Source of the DNA: Rubellimicrobium sp.
Lineage (GTDB): Bacteria > Pseudomonadota > Alphaproteobacteria > Rhodobacterales > Rhodobacteraceae
Reading direction: 5' to 3'
Assembly (NCBI GenBank): GCA_019454835.1
Contig: JACFNP010000011.1
Location: forward strand, 1-64,000
DNA length: 64,000 bases
Below, in pieces: positions 36,171-46,583 of this stretch. The position numbers and the translations under genes were made by a program. Positions within the stretch are counted from its first letter, which is position 1. The number at the start of each line of letters is the position of its first letter. A model generated the notes under the pieces. It was not told where the DNA came from. It did not search any database and saw only the letters and a program-made list of their open reading frames with translations.

Positions 36171-36259
36171 CGTCATTGCGAGGCGCAAGCCGAAGCAACC
36201 TCGAACGCTCACACACAACATCGGGGTTGCTTCGTCGCCTGCGGCTCCTCGCAATGACG
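36171..36259 (+). repeat. palindromic repeat copy 17 (type A)
   Basis: 89 bp, standard arms, inner GCAACCTCGA / TCGGGGTTGC, loop acgctcacacacaaca. Upstream of both nfuA and ybjN. Confidence 0.94.
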
Positions 36260-36307
36260 GAACATGCCGTTCGCCCGATAGCCCTGTGCCCACCCACCCC
36301 CGCGAAC

Positions 36308-36336
36308 TTGACTTGCACAGCGCCCGGACGCATATC
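36308..36336 (+). promoter_or_regulatory. possible sigma-70-type promoter of nfuA
   Basis: TTGACT (36308-36313), a 17-nt spacer and CATATC (36331-36336), about 80 bp before the nfuA ATG. The -35 is good and the -10 weak; it is a spacing-based guess. Confidence 0.3.
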
Positions 36337-36418
36337 CGGATCGTCCCGCGAGGCTGCGCCACAGGGCTGCGGCAGGATGCCCGGCACGGGTGTCGCGGGG
36401 GCTATCCAGGAGGCCGTG

Positions 36419-36979
36419 ATGTTCATCCAGACGGAATCGACACCCAACCCGGCCACGATGCGGTTCCTGCCCGGCGAATCCGTGCTCGACGCGGGCATCG
36501 CCGACTTTCCCGATGCGGAGACCGCCGCCCGTTCGCCGCTGGCGCGCAGGCTGTTTGCCAGCGGGCATGTCGCGGGGGTGCTGCTCGGCCCCGATTTCAT
36601 CACCGTGACCCGGCCCGCCGATGCGCGGTGGGAACATATCAAGCCCGCGATCCTCGGCGCGATCATGGAGCATTTCCAGAGCGGCGAGGCCGCCATCGAG
36701 GGCGGTCCGGCGATCGAGCATACCGGCGAAAGCAGCGGCGAGAACGCCGACCTCATCCGCCGCATCAAGGAAGTCCTCGATGCACGGGTGCGCCCGGCGG
36801 TGGCACAGGACGGCGGCGACATCACCTTCCACGGCTACGACCGGGGGGTGGTCTACCTGAACATGAAGGGTTCCTGCGCGGGCTGCCCGTCGGCGACCAT
36901 CACCCTGAAGATGGGGATCGAGAACCTGCTGCGGCACTTCATCCCCGAAGTGACCGAGGTGCGCGCCGTCGCCGCCTGA
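36419..36979 (+). CDS. nfuA: NfuA-type iron-sulfur cluster carrier
   Basis: 186-residue Fe-S scaffold/carrier. The N-terminal Nfu_N domain (MFIQTESTPNPATMRFLPG at 1-19) is followed by a C-terminal NifU domain with the cluster-binding Cys153-x-x-Cys156 in KGSCAGCPSAT. It likely delivers [4Fe-4S] clusters to enzymes such as MiaB, SdhB or the dehydratase in this window (inference). ATG at 36419 has AGGAGG about six bases upstream. It is followed 4 nt later by tsaB, so nfuA-tsaB-rimI form one unit. Confidence 0.95.
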   Translation: MFIQTESTPNPATMRFLPGESVLDAGIADFPDAETAARSPLARRLFASGHVAGVLLGPDFITVTRPADARWEHIKPAILGAIMEHFQSGEAAIEGGPAIEHTGESSGENADLIRRIKEVLDARVRPAVAQDGGDITFHGYDRGVVYLNMKGSCAGCPSATITLKMGIENLLRHFIPEVTEVRAVAA

Positions 36980-36983
36980 ACCC

Positions 36984-37622
36984 GTGCAGCACATCCTTGC
37001 CTTCGACACATCGGCCGCGCATTGCGCGGCCGCCCTGCTGTCGGGCGACACCTGCACCACCCGCATCGAGGCGATGCCCGTCGGGCAGGCCGAGCGCCTG
37101 CTGCCGCTGCTCGAGGACCTGCTGGCCGGGGTAGGGATCGGCTGGCGCGATCTGGCGGCGCTGGGCGTCGGCTGCGGGCCGGGCAATTTCACCGGCACCC
37201 GCATCGCGGTGGCGGCGGCGCGCGGGCTGGCGCTGGCGCTGGGCATCCCGGCGGTGGGCGTGACCACCTTCGAGGCCCTGGCGCTGGGCCGCGATTGCAC
37301 CGTCGTGCAGGACGCGCGGCGCGGGATGGTCTATGCCCAGCGCTTTGCAGACGGCAGCGCGACAGGCGCGGCGGTCATGGTCGCGCAGGATGCGCCGCTG
37401 CCCTTCGATCCCGGCGCGGTGATGACCGGCGATCTGGCCGGAGTGCAGGCGCCGCGCCACGGCGCGCGGGCGGTGGCGCCGACGTATCCGCTGCCCGAGG
37501 CCATCGCCCGCATCGCGCGCAGCCGCCATGCGGGGGCGGTCGCGCGCCCGGCACCGCTTTACCTGCGCCCCGCCGATGCCGCGCCGCCGCGCGGCGGGCC
37601 GCCGGTAATCCTGCCGGGATGA
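36984..37622 (+). CDS. tsaB: tRNA threonylcarbamoyladenosine biosynthesis protein TsaB
   Basis: 212-residue actin-like ASKHA protein that partners TsaD and TsaE in making t6A37 in tRNA. N-terminal ILAFDTSAAHCAAAL, then LGVGCGPGNFTGTRIAVAAARGLALAL in parts (GVGCGPGNFTGTRI, ARGLALALGIP), and ARRGMVYAQ are typical. The start is GTG at 36984. The stop overlaps the rimI start by 4 nt (ATGA). The pairing of tsaB with the GNAT gene rimI is conserved in many bacteria. Confidence 0.93.
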   Translation: MQHILAFDTSAAHCAAALLSGDTCTTRIEAMPVGQAERLLPLLEDLLAGVGIGWRDLAALGVGCGPGNFTGTRIAVAAARGLALALGIPAVGVTTFEALALGRDCTVVQDARRGMVYAQRFADGSATGAAVMVAQDAPLPFDPGAVMTGDLAGVQAPRHGARAVAPTYPLPEAIARIARSRHAGAVARPAPLYLRPADAAPPRGGPPVILPG

Positions 37623-38074
37623 CCGGCGCCGCCGATCTGGCCGCGACCCATGCCGCCGCCTTCGCGGGCGGCGAGGTCTGGAGCGAGGCCGCCATCGCCG
37701 CCCTTCTCGCCGCGCCGGGCGCGATCCTTGCGGGTGACGCGCGCGCCTTTGTGCTGGGCCGCGTCGTGGCCGACGAGGCCGAAATCCTGACCCTCGCCAC
37801 CCGTCCCGGCTGCCGCAGGCAGGGCCTGGCCCGCGCCGCGCTGGCCGCGTTCGAGGCCGGGGCCAGGCAGGCGGGCGCCGCCACGGTCTTTCTGGAAGTC
37901 GATGTCGAAAACACCGCCGCCCGCGCGCTTTACCTTGCGGCAGGCTATGCGCCCGGCGGCCTGCGGCGCGGCTACTACCGCCATGCGGACGGCAGCCGCA
38001 GCGATGCGCTCGTGCTGCGCAAGCCGCTGCGGCACGACGCGCCGCAGCGCGGGGACAGCCAAGATTCCGGTTGA
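37619..38074 (+). CDS. rimI: GNAT N-acetyltransferase, RimI-like (ribosomal protein S18 alanine)
   Basis: 151-residue GNAT-fold acetyltransferase. Acetyl-CoA-binding motif A is TRPGCRRQGLARAAL, followed by FLEVDVENTAARALYLAAGY (cited in part as LEVDVENTAARALYL), the typical RimI motif. Because it overlaps tsaB by 4 nt, it is assigned to N-terminal alanine acetylation of ribosomal protein S18 or similar substrates; that role is family knowledge, not visible here. The C-terminus has a charged tail, APQRGDSQDSG. Confidence 0.88.
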   Translation: MTGAADLAATHAAAFAGGEVWSEAAIAALLAAPGAILAGDARAFVLGRVVADEAEILTLATRPGCRRQGLARAALAAFEAGARQAGAATVFLEVDVENTAARALYLAAGYAPGGLRRGYYRHADGSRSDALVLRKPLRHDAPQRGDSQDSG

Positions 38075-38179
38075 CCGCCCGCGACCACGCTGCCTAACTC
38101 GCGTGCAATCCGGCTTCATGCCGGCTCCGTCGGGGGAGGGCGGATTCCTTCCCAAGGGATTATGGTTCGGGAGCTTCAG

Positions 38180-39175
38180 ATGACCCTCAAGACGACATTC
38201 CTCTGCGCCACGGCGGCCTTCGCCCTTGGCACGGGCACGGCCTTCGCCGATCCGGCGCTGATCTTCGATCTGGGCGGCAAGTTCGACAAGTCGTTCAACG
38301 AATCCTCGTTCAACGGCGCCGAACGCTGGGCCGCCGAGACCGGCGGCACCTATGCCCAGGTCGAGTTGCAGTCCGACGCCCAGCGCGACCAGGCGATCCG
38401 CCGCTTTGCCGACGAAGGCTACAACCCGATCATCATGGCCGGGTTCTCGAACGCCACCCCGCTCGAGGCGATCGCGCCGGAATATCCCGACACCTCCTTC
38501 GTCATCATCGACGCCGAGGTCGACCTGCCCAACGTGCGCTCGGTGATGTTCGACGAGCACGAGGGCTCGTATCTGGTCGGGATCATCGCCGCGATGGCGA
38601 CCCAGACCGATGTGGTGGGCTTCATCGGCGGCATGGACATCCCGCTGATCCGCCGCTTCGGCTGCGGCTATGCACAGGGCGTGACCGACACCAACCCCGA
38701 CATCGAGGTGATCGCCAACTTCACCGGCTCGACCCCGACGGCGTGGAACGATCCGGTGAAGGGATCGGAATTGACACTCGCCCAGATCGCGCAGGGTGCG
38801 GACGTGGTCTATGCCGCTGCGGGCGCGACCGGCGTGGGCGTGCTCCAGACCGCCGCCGACCAGGGCATCTACGGGATCGGGGTCGATTCCAACCAGAACT
38901 ACCTCCATCCGGGTTCGGTGCTGACCTCGATGATCAAGCGGGTCGACAACGCGGTGTTTGCCGCCATGTCCGAAGGGCCGGGCCTTGAAACCGGGCTGCA
39001 CACCATGGGCATCGCCAACGACGGCGTGGCGCCCGCCTTCGACGAATACAACGAAGACCTCATCACGCCGGAAATGCACGCCGCCGTCGATGCCGCCGTC
39101 GCGGCCATCGCCGCAGGCGAGATCGAGGTTCACGACTACTATACCGACCAGGCCTGCCCCGCGATCCAGTTCTGA
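38180..39175 (+). CDS. BMP-family ABC transporter substrate-binding protein
   Basis: 331-residue periplasmic binding protein of the basic-membrane-protein (BMP/PnrA) family, which usually bind nucleosides or related compounds. The signal peptide MTLKTTFLCATAAFALGTG...FA is followed by LIFDLGGKFDKSFNESSFNGAE (in parts: DLGGKFDKSFN), VGFIGGMDIPLIRRFGCGY, and YAAAGATGVGVLQ. ATG at 38180 has GGGAG six bases upstream and is preferred to one six codons earlier. It is followed by a strong hairpin and the ATPase and permease genes, giving a four-gene importer operon. Ligand not determined. Confidence 0.92.
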   Translation: MTLKTTFLCATAAFALGTGTAFADPALIFDLGGKFDKSFNESSFNGAERWAAETGGTYAQVELQSDAQRDQAIRRFADEGYNPIIMAGFSNATPLEAIAPEYPDTSFVIIDAEVDLPNVRSVMFDEHEGSYLVGIIAAMATQTDVVGFIGGMDIPLIRRFGCGYAQGVTDTNPDIEVIANFTGSTPTAWNDPVKGSELTLAQIAQGADVVYAAAGATGVGVLQTAADQGIYGIGVDSNQNYLHPGSVLTSMIKRVDNAVFAAMSEGPGLETGLHTMGIANDGVAPAFDEYNEDLITPEMHAAVDAAVAAIAAGEIEVHDYYTDQACPAIQF

Positions 39176-39193
39176 TCCGGCAGCAGCAAGACC

Positions 39194-39222
39194 CCGAAGG
39201 GCCGGACCATCCGGCCCTTCGG
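39194..39222 (+). terminator. intercistronic hairpin after the BMP gene
   Basis: Perfect 12-bp arms CCGAAGGGCCGG / CCGGCCCTTCGG with a 5-nt loop, 18 bp after the BMP stop and 24 bp before the ATPase ATG. No T-run follows. Such hairpins commonly stabilise the abundant binding-protein mRNA and lower read-through into transporter genes. Confidence 0.7.
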
Positions 39223-39246
39223 CAACAACATCCGACAGGGACAGCA

Positions 39247-40779
<1,533 letters not shown>

Positions 40780-41889
40780 ATGAACAAACTTCCCGACTGG
40801 GCGGACGTGATCCTCATTCCGCTCATCTCGATCCTGCTGGCGATGGGGATTTCGGCGCTGGTGATCCTCGCCATCGGCGGCAACCCGCTGCACGCGCTGG
40901 CGGTGATGATCGAGGGCGCCTTCGGCACGTCGAGCAACCTCGGCTATACCCTGTTCTACACCACCAATTTCATCTTCACCGGCCTGTCGGTCGCCATCGC
41001 CTTTCACGCCCGGCTGTTCAACATCGGCTCCGAGGGGCAGGCGGCGCTGGGCGGCCTCGGCGTGGCACTGGTGTGCCTGTATATCCCGTTCCCGCACTGG
41101 TCACTGGCGCTGGTCGCCGCCTTCATCGCCGCGAGCCTGTTCGGCGCGGCCTGGGCGGCGATCCCGGCCTATCTGCAGGTGAAGCGCGGCAGCCATATCG
41201 TCATCACGACGATCATGTTCAACGCGATTGCGGCGGCGCTGCTGAACTATCTTCTGGTCAATGTCATCAACCTCAAGACCTCGCAGGAACCGGCCACGGC
41301 GCGCTTTCCGGCGGTGACGCATATTCCCAAGCTGTCCGACATCCTCAACCCGCTGGGGATTCCCTTCTCGACCACATCGCCCGCCAACATCGCCCTGCCC
41401 ATCGCGCTGCTGGTGGCGTTTCTGGTCTGGCTGGTAGTCTGGCGCACGCGGCTGGGCTATGAATTGCGCGCCTTCGGCCAGTCGGAAACCGCCGCGCGCT
41501 ATGCGGGCATCAACGCCTTTCGCATCACCATGATCGTCATGCTGGCCTCGGGTGCGCTGGCCGGGCTTTACGCCATCAACAAGGTGATGGGCGAATCCGA
41601 GCGGCTGGTGATGGGCGCGGTCGAGGGCGCGGGCTTCATCGGCATCGCGGTCGCGCTGATGGGCCGCAACCATCCGGTCGGCGTCGTGCTGGCGGCGCTG
41701 CTGTTCGGAGCACTGACCCAGGGCGGCCAGATCCTCAGCCAGGACCAGTCGGCGGCGATCCCCGTCGAACTGGTCGTCGTCATCCAGGCTTTGGTCATCA
41801 TGTTCACCGGCGCACTGGATGAAATGGTGCGGATGCCGCTGGTGCGGCTGTTCGCGCTGCTGCGACCGGCAGGCAGGACGGGGGGCTAG
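40780..41889 (+). CDS. ABC transporter permease (BMP/nucleoside importer), first subunit
   Basis: 369-residue integral membrane protein of the BPD_transp_2 family with about eight to ten hydrophobic segments. Family landmarks are FNIGSEGQAALGGLGVAL and the loop SETAARYAGINAFRITM, and the MGRNHPVGVV segment near the end. It begins with no gap after the ATPase gene and ends 4 nt before the second permease, so the pair forms the heterodimeric channel. Substrate inferred as nucleoside-like from the BMP partner. Confidence 0.92.
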   Translation: MNKLPDWADVILIPLISILLAMGISALVILAIGGNPLHALAVMIEGAFGTSSNLGYTLFYTTNFIFTGLSVAIAFHARLFNIGSEGQAALGGLGVALVCLYIPFPHWSLALVAAFIAASLFGAAWAAIPAYLQVKRGSHIVITTIMFNAIAAALLNYLLVNVINLKTSQEPATARFPAVTHIPKLSDILNPLGIPFSTTSPANIALPIALLVAFLVWLVVWRTRLGYELRAFGQSETAARYAGINAFRITMIVMLASGALAGLYAINKVMGESERLVMGAVEGAGFIGIAVALMGRNHPVGVVLAALLFGALTQGGQILSQDQSAAIPVELVVVIQALVIMFTGALDEMVRMPLVRLFALLRPAGRTGG

Positions 41890-41893
41890 GGCC

Positions 41894-42874
41894 ATGGATT
41901 TCCTTACCCTCGTGCTGATCCTCGATTCATCATTGCGGCTGTCGACGCCGCTGCTGCTGGCCTGTCTGGCGGGGCTGTTTTCCGAACGCTCGGGCGTGTT
42001 CGACATCGGGCTGGAAGGCAAGATGCTGGCGGGCGCCTTCGTCGCGGCGGCGGTGGCCTATCTGACCGGCTCGGTCTGGATCGGGCTGTTCGCGGCGATC
42101 ATCGCCTCGGTCTTCATGTCGGTCCTGCACGGGCTGGCCTCGATCACCTTCCGGGGCAACCAGCTCATCTCGGGGGTGGCGATCAATTTTCTTGCCGCCG
42201 GGCTGACCGTGCTGGTGTCGAACGCGCTGTTCCACGAAGGCGGGCGCACGCCGGGCCTGCCGCCCGATGCGAGGTTCCCGACCATCAACCTGCCCGGCGC
42301 GCTGACCCGGATCCCCGAACTGCGCCACGCCGACCCGATGACGCTGGTGTGGTCCAAGCTGCTGTCGGGCCATACGGTCATCGTGCCCTTCGCGCTGCTG
42401 CTGGTGCCCGCGACCTGGTGGCTGCTCTACCGCACCCGCTTTGGCCTGCGGCTGCGCGCGGTGGGAGAAAACCCGGCGGCGGTGGATACCGCAGGCGTGT
42501 CGGTGATCCGGCTGCGCTGGATCGCGCTGCTGATCGGCGGGGTGCTGTGCGGCATTGCCGGGGCCTATCTGTCCACCGCCATTCAGGCGAGCTTCATCAA
42601 GAACATGACCGCCGACCGCGGCTTCATGGCGCTGGCGGCGCTGATCTTCGCCAAGTGGAAGCCGTGGAACGCGCTCTGGGCCTGCCTGCTGTTCGGCTTT
42701 CTGCAGGCGCTGGAAACCCAGACGCGGGCGGTGAACAACCTCATCGGCATCGCCCTGCCCTCGCAGTTCTACAATGCCCTGCCCTATGTGCTGACCGTGG
42801 TGATCCTCGCCGGGTTCGTCGGCAAGTCGATCGCCCCCAAGGCGGGCGGGGAACCCTATGTGAAGGAACGGTAG
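41894..42874 (+). CDS. ABC transporter permease (BMP/nucleoside importer), second subunit
   Basis: 326-residue membrane protein, the shorter partner in BMP-type importers. Landmarks: [17 protein letters not shown] near residue 30, [18 protein letters not shown], and the loop [21 protein letters not shown] at 41894 begins [27 protein letters not shown]-like text (first residues [11 protein letters not shown]). The upstream frame overlaps the first permease and is rejected. Last gene of the importer operon; a palindromic repeat follows 42 bp downstream and could form the transcript end. Confidence 0.92.
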   Translation: MDFLTLVLILDSSLRLSTPLLLACLAGLFSERSGVFDIGLEGKMLAGAFVAAAVAYLTGSVWIGLFAAIIASVFMSVLHGLASITFRGNQLISGVAINFLAAGLTVLVSNALFHEGGRTPGLPPDARFPTINLPGALTRIPELRHADPMTLVWSKLLSGHTVIVPFALLLVPATWWLLYRTRFGLRLRAVGENPAAVDTAGVSVIRLRWIALLIGGVLCGIAGAYLSTAIQASFIKNMTADRGFMALAALIFAKWKPWNALWACLLFGFLQALETQTRAVNNLIGIALPSQFYNALPYVLTVVILAGFVGKSIAPKAGGEPYVKER

Positions 42875-42916
42875 GGGCGCGCGGATCGCGGATTGGGGCG
42901 CCGCCCGCCTCCCCGC

Positions 42917-43005
42917 CGTCACCCGCGAGGCGAAGCCGAAGCAACCCCGACCGCTCAAACACGACATCGAGGTTGCTTCGTCGCCTTTGGCTCCTCGCAA
43001 TGACG
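42917..43005 (+). repeat. palindromic repeat copy 18 (type A, variant left arm)
   Basis: 89 bp; the left arm is CGTCACCCGCGAGG rather than CGTCATTGCGAGG, and the right arm is standard. Inner stem GCAACCCCGA / TCGAGGTTGC. Between the importer operon and yebC. Confidence 0.92.
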
Positions 43006-43113
43006 GGGTATGCTGGTCGCCCGATCCCCCGCATTGACGGCCCGCCCTTGCCCCGCCCCGCGCCGGGGCGCTATGAGGCGCGGCACATATTCAGGACAGA
43101 ACCCGAGGGAACC

Positions 43114-43866
43114 ATGGCCGGCCATTCCAAATGGGCCAATATCCAGCATCGCAAGGGCAAGCAGGACGCCGCGCGATCCAAGCTCTTTTCCAAGCTCTCG
43201 AAAGAGATCACTGTCGCCGCCAAGATGGGCGAGCCGGACCCCGACGCCAATGCGCGGCTGCGGCTGGCGGTCAAGGAGGCGCGGGCCAATTCCATGCCCC
43301 GCGACGTGATCGAGCGGGCGATCAAGAAATCGCAGGGCGGCGAGGGCGACACCTACGAAACCATCCGCTACGAAGGCTACGGCCCGAACGGCGTTGCCGT
43401 CATCGTCGAGGCGCTGACCGACAACCGCAACCGCACCGCATCGAACGTCCGGGCGCTGTTCACCAAGTCGGGCGGCAATCTGGGTGAAACCGGCTCGGTC
43501 GCCTTCATATTCGAGCGCAAGGGCGAGATCACCTACAAGCCCGACGCCGGTGACGCCGACACGGTGATGATGGCCGCCATCGAGGCCGGGGCCGAGGATG
43601 TCGAATCCGACGAGGACGGCCACTGGATCACCTGCGCCGACACCGATCTGGGCGAGGTTTCGGCGGCGCTGGAAGCCGCGCTGGGCGAAAGCGAGACCGC
43701 CAAGCTGGTCTGGCAGCCCGCGACCACTGCTCCGGTCGATCTGGACACGCTGACCAAGGTGATGCGGCTGGTCGAGGCGCTGGAGGACGACGACGACGTG
43801 CAGAACGTCGTCACCAACATGGACGCGCCCGACGACGTGATGGCCGCGTGGGAGGCCGCGACCTGA
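43114..43866 (+). CDS. yebC: YebC/PmpR-family protein (transcription or translation factor)
   Basis: 250-residue protein of the YebC family; relatives act as transcriptional regulators or, more recently, as translation factors easing polyproline stalls. The N-terminus [19 protein letters not shown] is diagnostic, then [16 protein letters not shown] and [21 protein letters not shown] in part ([10 protein letters not shown]). The acidic C-terminus ends [17 protein letters not shown] at 43114 has GAGGG close upstream. Its last 19 nt overlap the argO start. Confidence 0.95.
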   Translation: MAGHSKWANIQHRKGKQDAARSKLFSKLSKEITVAAKMGEPDPDANARLRLAVKEARANSMPRDVIERAIKKSQGGEGDTYETIRYEGYGPNGVAVIVEALTDNRNRTASNVRALFTKSGGNLGETGSVAFIFERKGEITYKPDAGDADTVMMAAIEAGAEDVESDEDGHWITCADTDLGEVSAALEAALGESETAKLVWQPATTAPVDLDTLTKVMRLVEALEDDDDVQNVVTNMDAPDDVMAAWEAAT

Positions 43867-44468
43867 TCGCCGCCTTCGCCTCGGGCTTCGGCATCGCGCT
43901 CTCGCTCATCATGGCGGTGGGGGCGCAGAACGCCTTTGTCCTGCGGCAGGGCATAAGGGGCGAGCATGTGTTCGCCGTCGCGCTGATGTGCGCGGCATCG
44001 GACGGGGTGCTGATTGCCGCCGGGGTGGGCGGCTTCGGGGTGCTGGTCGAACAGGTGCCGTGGCTGGGCGCGGTGATGCGCTGGGGCGGGGCGGCGTTCC
44101 TGCTGGTCTATGGCGCGCGCGCGTTCCTGTCGGCCTGGCGCGGCGGCGCGTCGCTGGAAGCAGGCAACGGCGGCAGGCAGGGCCTGGGCGCGGTGCTGGC
44201 GACCTGCTTCGCGCTCACCTGGCTGAACCCGCATGTCTATCTGGATACGGTCGTGCTGATCGGCTCGGTCTCGCGCGGCTGGCCCGGTCAGGGGCTGGCG
44301 TTCGGCACCGGCGCGGCGCTTGCGTCATTCACCTTCTTCTTCTCGCTGGCGCTGGGCGCGCGGGCGCTGGCGCCGCTGTTCGCCAGACCCTCGGCATGGC
44401 GCGTTCTCGATGTCATCGTCGGCGTCGTCATGTGGACGGTCGCTGCGGCGCTGATCCTGAAGGGCTGA
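43848..44468 (+). CDS. argO: LysE/ArgO-family amino acid exporter
   Basis: 206-residue inner-membrane exporter of basic amino acids, with about six hydrophobic segments. The N-terminal [17 protein letters not shown] and the [17 protein letters not shown] motif match ArgO/LysE closely. The GTG start at 43848 lies inside the yebC end (19-nt overlap); no better start is seen before the first membrane helix. The 3' end overlaps the convergent choV gene by 41 nt. Confidence 0.88.
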   Translation: MGGRDLIAAFASGFGIALSLIMAVGAQNAFVLRQGIRGEHVFAVALMCAASDGVLIAAGVGGFGVLVEQVPWLGAVMRWGGAAFLLVYGARAFLSAWRGGASLEAGNGGRQGLGAVLATCFALTWLNPHVYLDTVVLIGSVSRGWPGQGLAFGTGAALASFTFFFSLALGARALAPLFARPSAWRVLDVIVGVVMWTVAAALILKG

Positions 44469-45507
44469 GCCCCAGCCCGCGCGGATCGACCAGCCGGGCC
44501 AGCGCCGAATCGCGCGTCACCTCGCCGATGATCCGCCCGTCCTCGGCCACCGCGACCGGCCAGCCCGAGACGTGAAGCCGCTCCATCACCTCGCGGATGC
44601 TGGTTTCGGGATGGACGGGATCGCCCTCGCCCGAACCGCTGGGGGCCACCATCGCGTCGCGCGCAGTCAGCACGCCCAGCGGGTTCATGTTGGCGACGAA
44701 TTCGGCGACGTAGTCGTTGGCCGGGTCCGAGAAGATTTCGCGCGGGGTGCCGCATTGCACGATGCGGCCGCCCTCCATGATGGCGATGCGGTTGCCCAGC
44801 TTGAACGCCTCGTCCAGCCCGTGGCTCACGAAGATGATGGTGCGGCCACGCCGCGCCTGCAGTTCCAGCAATTCATCCTGCAGCCGGTCGCGGATCAGCG
44901 GGTCGAGCGCGGAAAAGGGTTCATCCATCAGCAGGATCGGCGCGTCGGTGGCGAACGCCCGCGCGAGACCGACGCGCTGCTGCATCCCGCCCGACAGTTC
45001 GCCCACCAGCGCATCGGCGCGTTCGTGCAGGTTCACGAGGCGCAGTTCCTCCTCGACCCGCGCGTTGCGTTGCGCACGCGACTGGCCGCGCAGTTCCAGC
45101 CCGAGGCCCACGTTATCGCGCACCGTGCGCCAGGGCAGCAGGCCGAATTGCTGGAAGACCATCGCAACCTTGGTCTGGCGAAGCTGGCGCAGCGTCGCCG
45201 GATCGGCCTTCGTCACCGATTCCATGCCGCTGGCGGTGCGCACCCGCACCTCGCCCCGGCAGACGGGGTTCAGCCCGTTGACCGCGCGCAGCAGCGTCGA
45301 TTTGCCCGATCCCGAAAGCCCCATGAGGACAAGGATCTCGCCCTCCATGACGTTCAGCGTGCAATCGTGGACACCAAGAACCTGCCCGGTTTCCTTCTGG
45401 ATTTCGGAACGGCTCTTGCCTGCGTCCATCAGCGGCAGCGCCTGTTCGGGGCGGTCGCCGAAAACGATGTTCACGGCGTCGAATTCGACGGCGGTCTGCG
45501 CGCTCAT
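44428..45507 (-). CDS. choV: choline ABC transporter ATP-binding protein
   Basis: 359-residue ATPase of the ProV/OpuA family. Walker A GLSGSGKST near 63-71, signature LSGGMQQRVGLARAF and Walker B LLMDEPFSALDPL. A CBS-like segment follows in the C-terminal part (NPLGVLTARDAM, HVSGWPVAVAEDGRIIGEVTR in part), which in this family senses ionic strength. Assigned to choline because choW and a clear ChoX are in the same operon. ATG at 45507 overlaps the choW stop by 4 nt. Confidence 0.92.
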   Translation of the reverse strand: MSAQTAVEFDAVNIVFGDRPEQALPLMDAGKSRSEIQKETGQVLGVHDCTLNVMEGEILVLMGLSGSGKSTLLRAVNGLNPVCRGEVRVRTASGMESVTKADPATLRQLRQTKVAMVFQQFGLLPWRTVRDNVGLGLELRGQSRAQRNARVEEELRLVNLHERADALVGELSGGMQQRVGLARAFATDAPILLMDEPFSALDPLIRDRLQDELLELQARRGRTIIFVSHGLDEAFKLGNRIAIMEGGRIVQCGTPREIFSDPANDYVAEFVANMNPLGVLTARDAMVAPSGSGEGDPVHPETSIREVMERLHVSGWPVAVAEDGRIIGEVTRDSALARLVDPRGLGLSPSGSAPQRPST

Positions 45508-46529
45508 TTGCGGGTCACCCTCAGCATCCGGTCCAGCATGATCGCCACCACCACGATGATGAGGCCCGATTCAAAGCCCAGCGCGGTGTTCACCGTGTTC
45601 AGCGCACGCACCACCGGCACGCCGAGGCCGTTGGCGCCGACAAGGCCCGCGATGACCACCATCGACAGCGACAGCATGATGGTCTGCGTCAGCCCGGCCA
45701 TGATCTGCGGATAGGCCGAGGGCAGTTCCACCTTCCACAGCGTCTGCCGCTTGGTGCCGCCGAACGCCTGCGCCGCCTCGATCAGCGCGGGCGGGGTGCC
45801 GGTGATGCCCAGATGCGCCATGCGGATCGGCGCGGGCATGACGAAGACCACCGTGGCGATGAGGCCGGGCACCATGCCCAGACCGAACAGGCCGATGACC
45901 GGGATCAGATAGACGAAGGTGGGCAACGTCTGCATGAGGTCGAGGATCGGCGCGATGGCCTGATACAGCCTTGGCCGATGCGCGGCAGCGATGCCGATGG
46001 GCACGCCCACTCCCATGCAGACGACGCAGGCGGTCAGCACCAGCGTCAGCGTCTGCGCGGTCGCGGCGTAATAGCCCTGGTCGATGATGAACAGGAAGCC
46101 GACCAGCACCAGAGCGGCGATCTTCCACGACCTTTGCAGCACGAAGGCAAGAAGGACGAACAGCGCGATGACAAGAAGCTGGTGGGTCTGCTCGGACCAG
46201 TACCACGGATCGAAGCGCCGCCCGCTCAGCCAGTTGGTCCCCGGCGGTCGCAGCAGCGCCGCAAGGATCACGTCGATGATCGTCTGCAGCGAATCCGACA
46301 GCCAGTCGAAGAAGGTCTGCGCGCCGTCCTGGAGATACTTGAATCCCTCGGCCGCATCCTTGCCGACCGGAAGGCTTTCGCTCGTCCGCCCGAGCAGGCG
46401 TTCCGGCAGCCACTGGACGAACCAGATCAGCCCGTGGACGAACCACACCAGCAGGTCGATCACCGCCTGCACGCACCAGCCGATGCCGTAGAGGAGGGTG
46501 CCGATGGCGGCTTTCAGAGCAGAAAACAT
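45504..46529 (-). CDS. choW: choline ABC transporter permease
   Basis: 341-residue inner-membrane permease of the ProW type with about seven hydrophobic segments and the BPD EAA-like loop EAAQAFGGTKRQTLWKVELP (about 255-274). The N-terminal stretch before residue 60 is hydrophobic and aromatic (LIWFVQWLPERLLG). It pairs with ChoV (4-nt overlap). Unusually, it is separated from choX by a hydrolase gene and an intercistronic hairpin, 54 bp before its ATG. Confidence 0.92.
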   Translation of the reverse strand: MFSALKAAIGTLLYGIGWCVQAVIDLLVWFVHGLIWFVQWLPERLLGRTSESLPVGKDAAEGFKYLQDGAQTFFDWLSDSLQTIIDVILAALLRPPGTNWLSGRRFDPWYWSEQTHQLLVIALFVLLAFVLQRSWKIAALVLVGFLFIIDQGYYAATAQTLTLVLTACVVCMGVGVPIGIAAAHRPRLYQAIAPILDLMQTLPTFVYLIPVIGLFGLGMVPGLIATVVFVMPAPIRMAHLGITGTPPALIEAAQAFGGTKRQTLWKVELPSAYPQIMAGLTQTIMLSLSMVVIAGLVGANGLGVPVVRALNTVNTALGFESGLIIVVVAIMLDRMLRVTRK

Positions 46530-46558
46530 TGATGGCCCTTCATCGGGTTGTATAACTG

Positions 46559-46578
46559 GCGCCCGGCGAACCGGGCGC
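46559..46578 (-). terminator. intercistronic hairpin between the hydrolase gene and choW
   Basis: Perfect 8-bp arms GCGCCCGG / CCGGGCGC around a CGAA loop, 5 bp after the hydrolase stop. No T-run. Probably an attenuating or stabilising hairpin that sets choX-hydrolase mRNA above choWV mRNA. Confidence 0.6.
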
Positions 46579-46583
46579 TAGCC

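Larger units (their letters stand above)
35984..36418. other. intergenic region between ybjN and nfuA
   Basis: 435 bp between divergent genes. It holds repeat copy 17, a moderately AT-rich stretch at 36085-36140 (gaatctgtaaagcagatagt, then ggggataagctgtaaaag) that may carry the ybjN promoter, and a possible nfuA promoter at 36308-36336. No gene. Confidence 0.65.
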
